The notes beneath the pieces are model-generated. The model made no database searches, was not told the origin of the DNA, and was given only the letters and a program-made list of their open reading frames with translations. DNA of 64,000 nt from contig CM063294.1 of NCBI GenBank assembly GCA_032173965.1, positions 4,572,452 to 4,636,451 on the forward strand. The letters are read 5' to 3'. This DNA is from Sitta carolinensis. Its lineage: Eukaryota; Chordata; Aves; Passeriformes; Sittidae. The position numbers were made by a program, and so were the translations under genes. Below are positions 60,901-64,000 of this stretch, piece after piece. Positions within the stretch are counted from its first letter, which is position 1; every line of letters starts with the position of its first letter.

Positions 60901-63900
60901 CGGGAAATAGATTTCAGTTTTGATATTGCAGTAGCCAGTATTGGTCTGGGGGAGATACTGAGGAAATGATACCTTTTCTCCATTATTGGCTGAATTAGTC
61001 ATTTCACCAGGATACACTATACAAGCTCAAACTTTTAGGATTTAAGGAAAAGTCTTTTAAAACCATAGTGAAAATCAGAAACCAGGAAACCTGAAATACT
61101 TGTACTCGCCACACTTAGGCTTTTTAATCTTTTTTAATTTCTCATTTAAATTCACAAACAGACAACATATCTAATTCCAATCAATTTTAGTACACATTGA
61201 TTGTGCTGAGCATTTTCAAAAAATCACGGCCTGGTGTCCACATAATCAACATGTGATTCTTCAAGAGATCTTACTGTAGTCAAGAATATCAGCAGCACTC
61301 ATTTCAAATTAGAAGCTGAATGAGGGTAAATTGTGTTGTAATTAAGTAATCAGAGAACACAAAGTCTGATCTGTGTAGCTTTGAAGCAATCATAAGCTAC
61401 CCAATTGGCTTATTTGTGTTTAATCAGAACCAAAATAGAAAAAAAAAATAAAATATTTTGCTCGGTTCATTTTTATATCTGGTGAAACATTTAAACAAAC
61501 CAGGCTAGAGCACATCCTTGAGGATCCTGTGCATTTTAACAGTGCTGCTGTGGCACAGAGAGAGCCTCAGGAGCTCCCAGAGTTACAGGAACGTCAGCAA
61601 GGGCTGAGCGCTCCTGAGCACACGCTTCCAAAATCACTGCTCGCCTTTGTTACAATTCAAATGTTGACTGAAATACTAAAGAAAATTCAGATCTGCTTTA
61701 ACATGGTCAAATTGTTTTTCATAGCTCTTCCCAGGTTTTGGCTACACTCACTTAGCTCCTGTGCTAAATCCAAGCAAGACAATGATCCGAGGATAACAAG
61801 TGGATTTCCCACCTCAGAGATGAAATAGAAAGCAGAAAAGGCAGCATCCCCATTTTAAGCAAAGCAACTGCTTCTCGGCATCCCAGTTCTTTGTCAATAC
61901 TACCTCAAAAAAGTAATGGAGATTGTATCTTAGTTGTGCTGAATTATCCTCTGTGACATAAAATGCTGAAGAGACATTTATACCTCCTCATCATTCGTTT
62001 TCACAAAAGAACAAAAAGAAAAAACCCAAACATGTATTATTTTTCTGAAATGAACAATGACACAACTATTTCCTTATGCTTTAAACAATGCAAATACTGA
62101 ACAAAAAAAAAAAAAAACAAAAAACCCAACCGTAACTGAAGCTGATGAATTGAAAGAAAATAATTAAAAAGCCCGCAGACAACCCTTGTCAGGCAGCATT
62201 AGAAACCTCGTCTGCAGCGCTCCTGGTTCTTTATTCAAATCCCTCTACCACGCTGTTTTCTCAAGGAAACCACATCATCTGCCATCACAATGAGTAACGG
62301 GTGTTTCACAGAACCACAGGGCCACCTTCCAAGCTAAATTCATCTCCCAAGGCAGCTCTCATGGCTGTGAGTCAGGAGCACAGTGCCACAGTGACAGCGC
62401 CACCGGAGCTGCTGCAGCCCCAGCCTGGCAGGGTGGCACCAGGGCTCCTGCCCAGCCACGCTCGCTGGGCTTCAGGCTGCCTCTGCTTCACTCCTCCTGT
62501 CTGTTTGCTCAGTTCTCTACATTATTTTGTGCAAGGCCGTAGCTAAATGGCATCTCAATGCTTCAAAAATGTTTTCAACACATGCTGTAAAAGAAGAAAG
62601 TTATCTCACTCCTAACCATGGATACCATTACCTCTCTCTCTTGTTGTTGTAAACACAAGACATTTGCCAGGTGTTCCTTCTTTTGTCTGCCTATTTTTTT
62701 AACACTCTTTGAGGCAAGAATAGGTTGAATGACTGGCTGTCATCCCAGACTATACATTTCAAACTGAAAATTCAGTAAATGTGTGATATGAAACAGTAAG
62801 TCACTTATCAGCGTCTGCCAGTACATTGCAGCCATGTCCCCGGCACAATATTACAGCAGAAAATTAAATGTTGCTCTGACAAAAAAGTAAACAAAACCAA
62901 ACAAAAACGCAAAACCAAACCAAACAAGCCCAAGTAAAAATATCCCATTGCCTGGCCACAATATCCAGTGTGTACAGTCATACAAGCAACAGTGAAACTG
63001 GACCCTTCATCAGGAGTCAAATCTAAGGGATTAAAATCATATAACCACTTCTCTCAAGTGAGGGTCATTGTAAAAAGGTTAAAACTCACTGCTCTACAAA
63101 ATAGTATTATCTGAGACACCATGTACTAATTATATTTGTTGAAATACATCACTTAAACATTCATTATTGCACTGCATGAGGTGCTCGGGCTGCATGAAAT
63201 AATGTCTGGTCAGTGGCAAATCACATCAATAATAATGCTTTATGCAGACTCCGTGTCCTGTGATACTTTATGTATGTATATATATATGTGTTACACATAT
63301 ATGAAAAGGTAGGCACACTATTTAAACTTTTGCCTATTGTAAAAATGAGTCACAGAGAAGTTGGAGTTTTCTTCTTTCTAACTAAAAAACAATCATCTCA
63401 TATATTTTTCAATCAATCTTTTAATACTGATATAAATATAAAACACATTTCAGAGAGTTTAAGTATGTATTCATCTTCTTCAGCTCAGGTACATGAGTAC
63501 TATTCACACTATTCTTTGAAGAAGAACTAAAAAGAAAAGCAGGTATTTATGTTTCTAAGCAATGAAGTTCATCACCACTGTCATCATTACTATGGAACAT
63601 TTTAGTGCAGAAAGGTAAATGTTGTTCTCTAGACTTGGCTCTGCAGAATGGGAAGAGCTGGACCCTGTCTAAAGATTCAGACAAATTCTTGCCTGAGCTC
63701 ACACAATCTGAAGCACTGGGAATCATACCCAAAGTGAAAATGAAGACACAGATTTTTCTGAACAACAAACAGAAATTTCTGAACAGAAGTATTTAGGCCA
63801 GTAGTGGAACCTGGTTACATTTTCCTGATACGATTATGGCCTGAAAACTGCTGCTTCTCTGGCTGATCTAGGGGGGACCCTGAAAATTGCCATGGTGACA

Positions 63901-64000
63901 TAAGAATAACTGTGCCATAATTTCCAATTCATTGTGAGTCTCGAGTCAGGTGCAATAGAAAGTCATCCCTGAAGCTGTTACAGCAGCACTCAGGATCTTG
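57916..64000 (-). other. TENM2: TENM2 intron upstream of the intracellular exon (incomplete)
   Basis: This is about 6.1 kb of AT-rich sequence upstream of the acceptor at 57916-57917 in transcript sense. No upstream teneurin exon (the Ser-rich segment expected before this one) was found in any minus-strand frame. It holds only short AT microsatellites, for example TA/CA runs near 63270-63302 and 60490-60560, and A-rich tracts near 62100. Nothing else was recognised. Confidence 0.8.
63270..63302. repeat. TA/TG microsatellite
   Basis: ATGTATGTATATATATATG followed by an ACACATATATG arm. It is partly self-complementary and can form a small hairpin. Confidence 0.8.

Overview
The window is vertebrate nuclear DNA, most likely from a bird and possibly a passerine. 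The reasons are truncated CR1 LINE 3' ends of the avian type, very few other interspersed repeats, AT-rich introns, and short coding exons separated by tens of kilobases. There is no bacterial-style gene packing.

The only protein-coding gene I can support is TENM2 (teneurin-2), read on the minus strand. Three consecutive internal exons are present. In transcript order they are 57915-57681 (intracellular domain), 44133-43895 (end of the intracellular domain plus the transmembrane helix) and 7770-7657 (start of the extracellular juxtamembrane stalk). Their splice phases interlock exactly (AG|G for Arg, G|CC for Ala), and each has a consensus AG acceptor and a GT donor. The assignment comes from recognising the peptide; no database search was run. 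The introns are 13,547 bp (44134-57680) and 36,124 bp (7771-43894). The window starts inside the intron upstream of the first exon (57916-64000) and ends inside the intron downstream of the third (1-7656). The start codon, the EGF repeats and the rest of the ectodomain lie outside.

The striking content is three long tandem arrays, all intronic to TENM2. Array 1 (about 1711-2480) is a very GC-rich 30-bp minisatellite with 28 cores. Array 2 (about 6608-7640) is a CpG-dense, G-rich minisatellite of composite 22/33/67-bp units. It begins less than 20 bp beyond the splice donor of the third exon. Array 3 (about 47742-49097) is a heptamer array (GGTTCAG/GATTCAG with CAG insertions). The arrays make long open frames on one or both strands, which I treat as composition artefacts rather than genes.

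The rest is intron: five CR1 3'-end fragments, homopolymer and microsatellite tracts, a canonical G-quadruplex motif near the transmembrane exon, and two AT-rich stretches that could be conserved noncoding elements. No tRNA, rRNA, CRISPR array, intact transposon or second gene was recognised.
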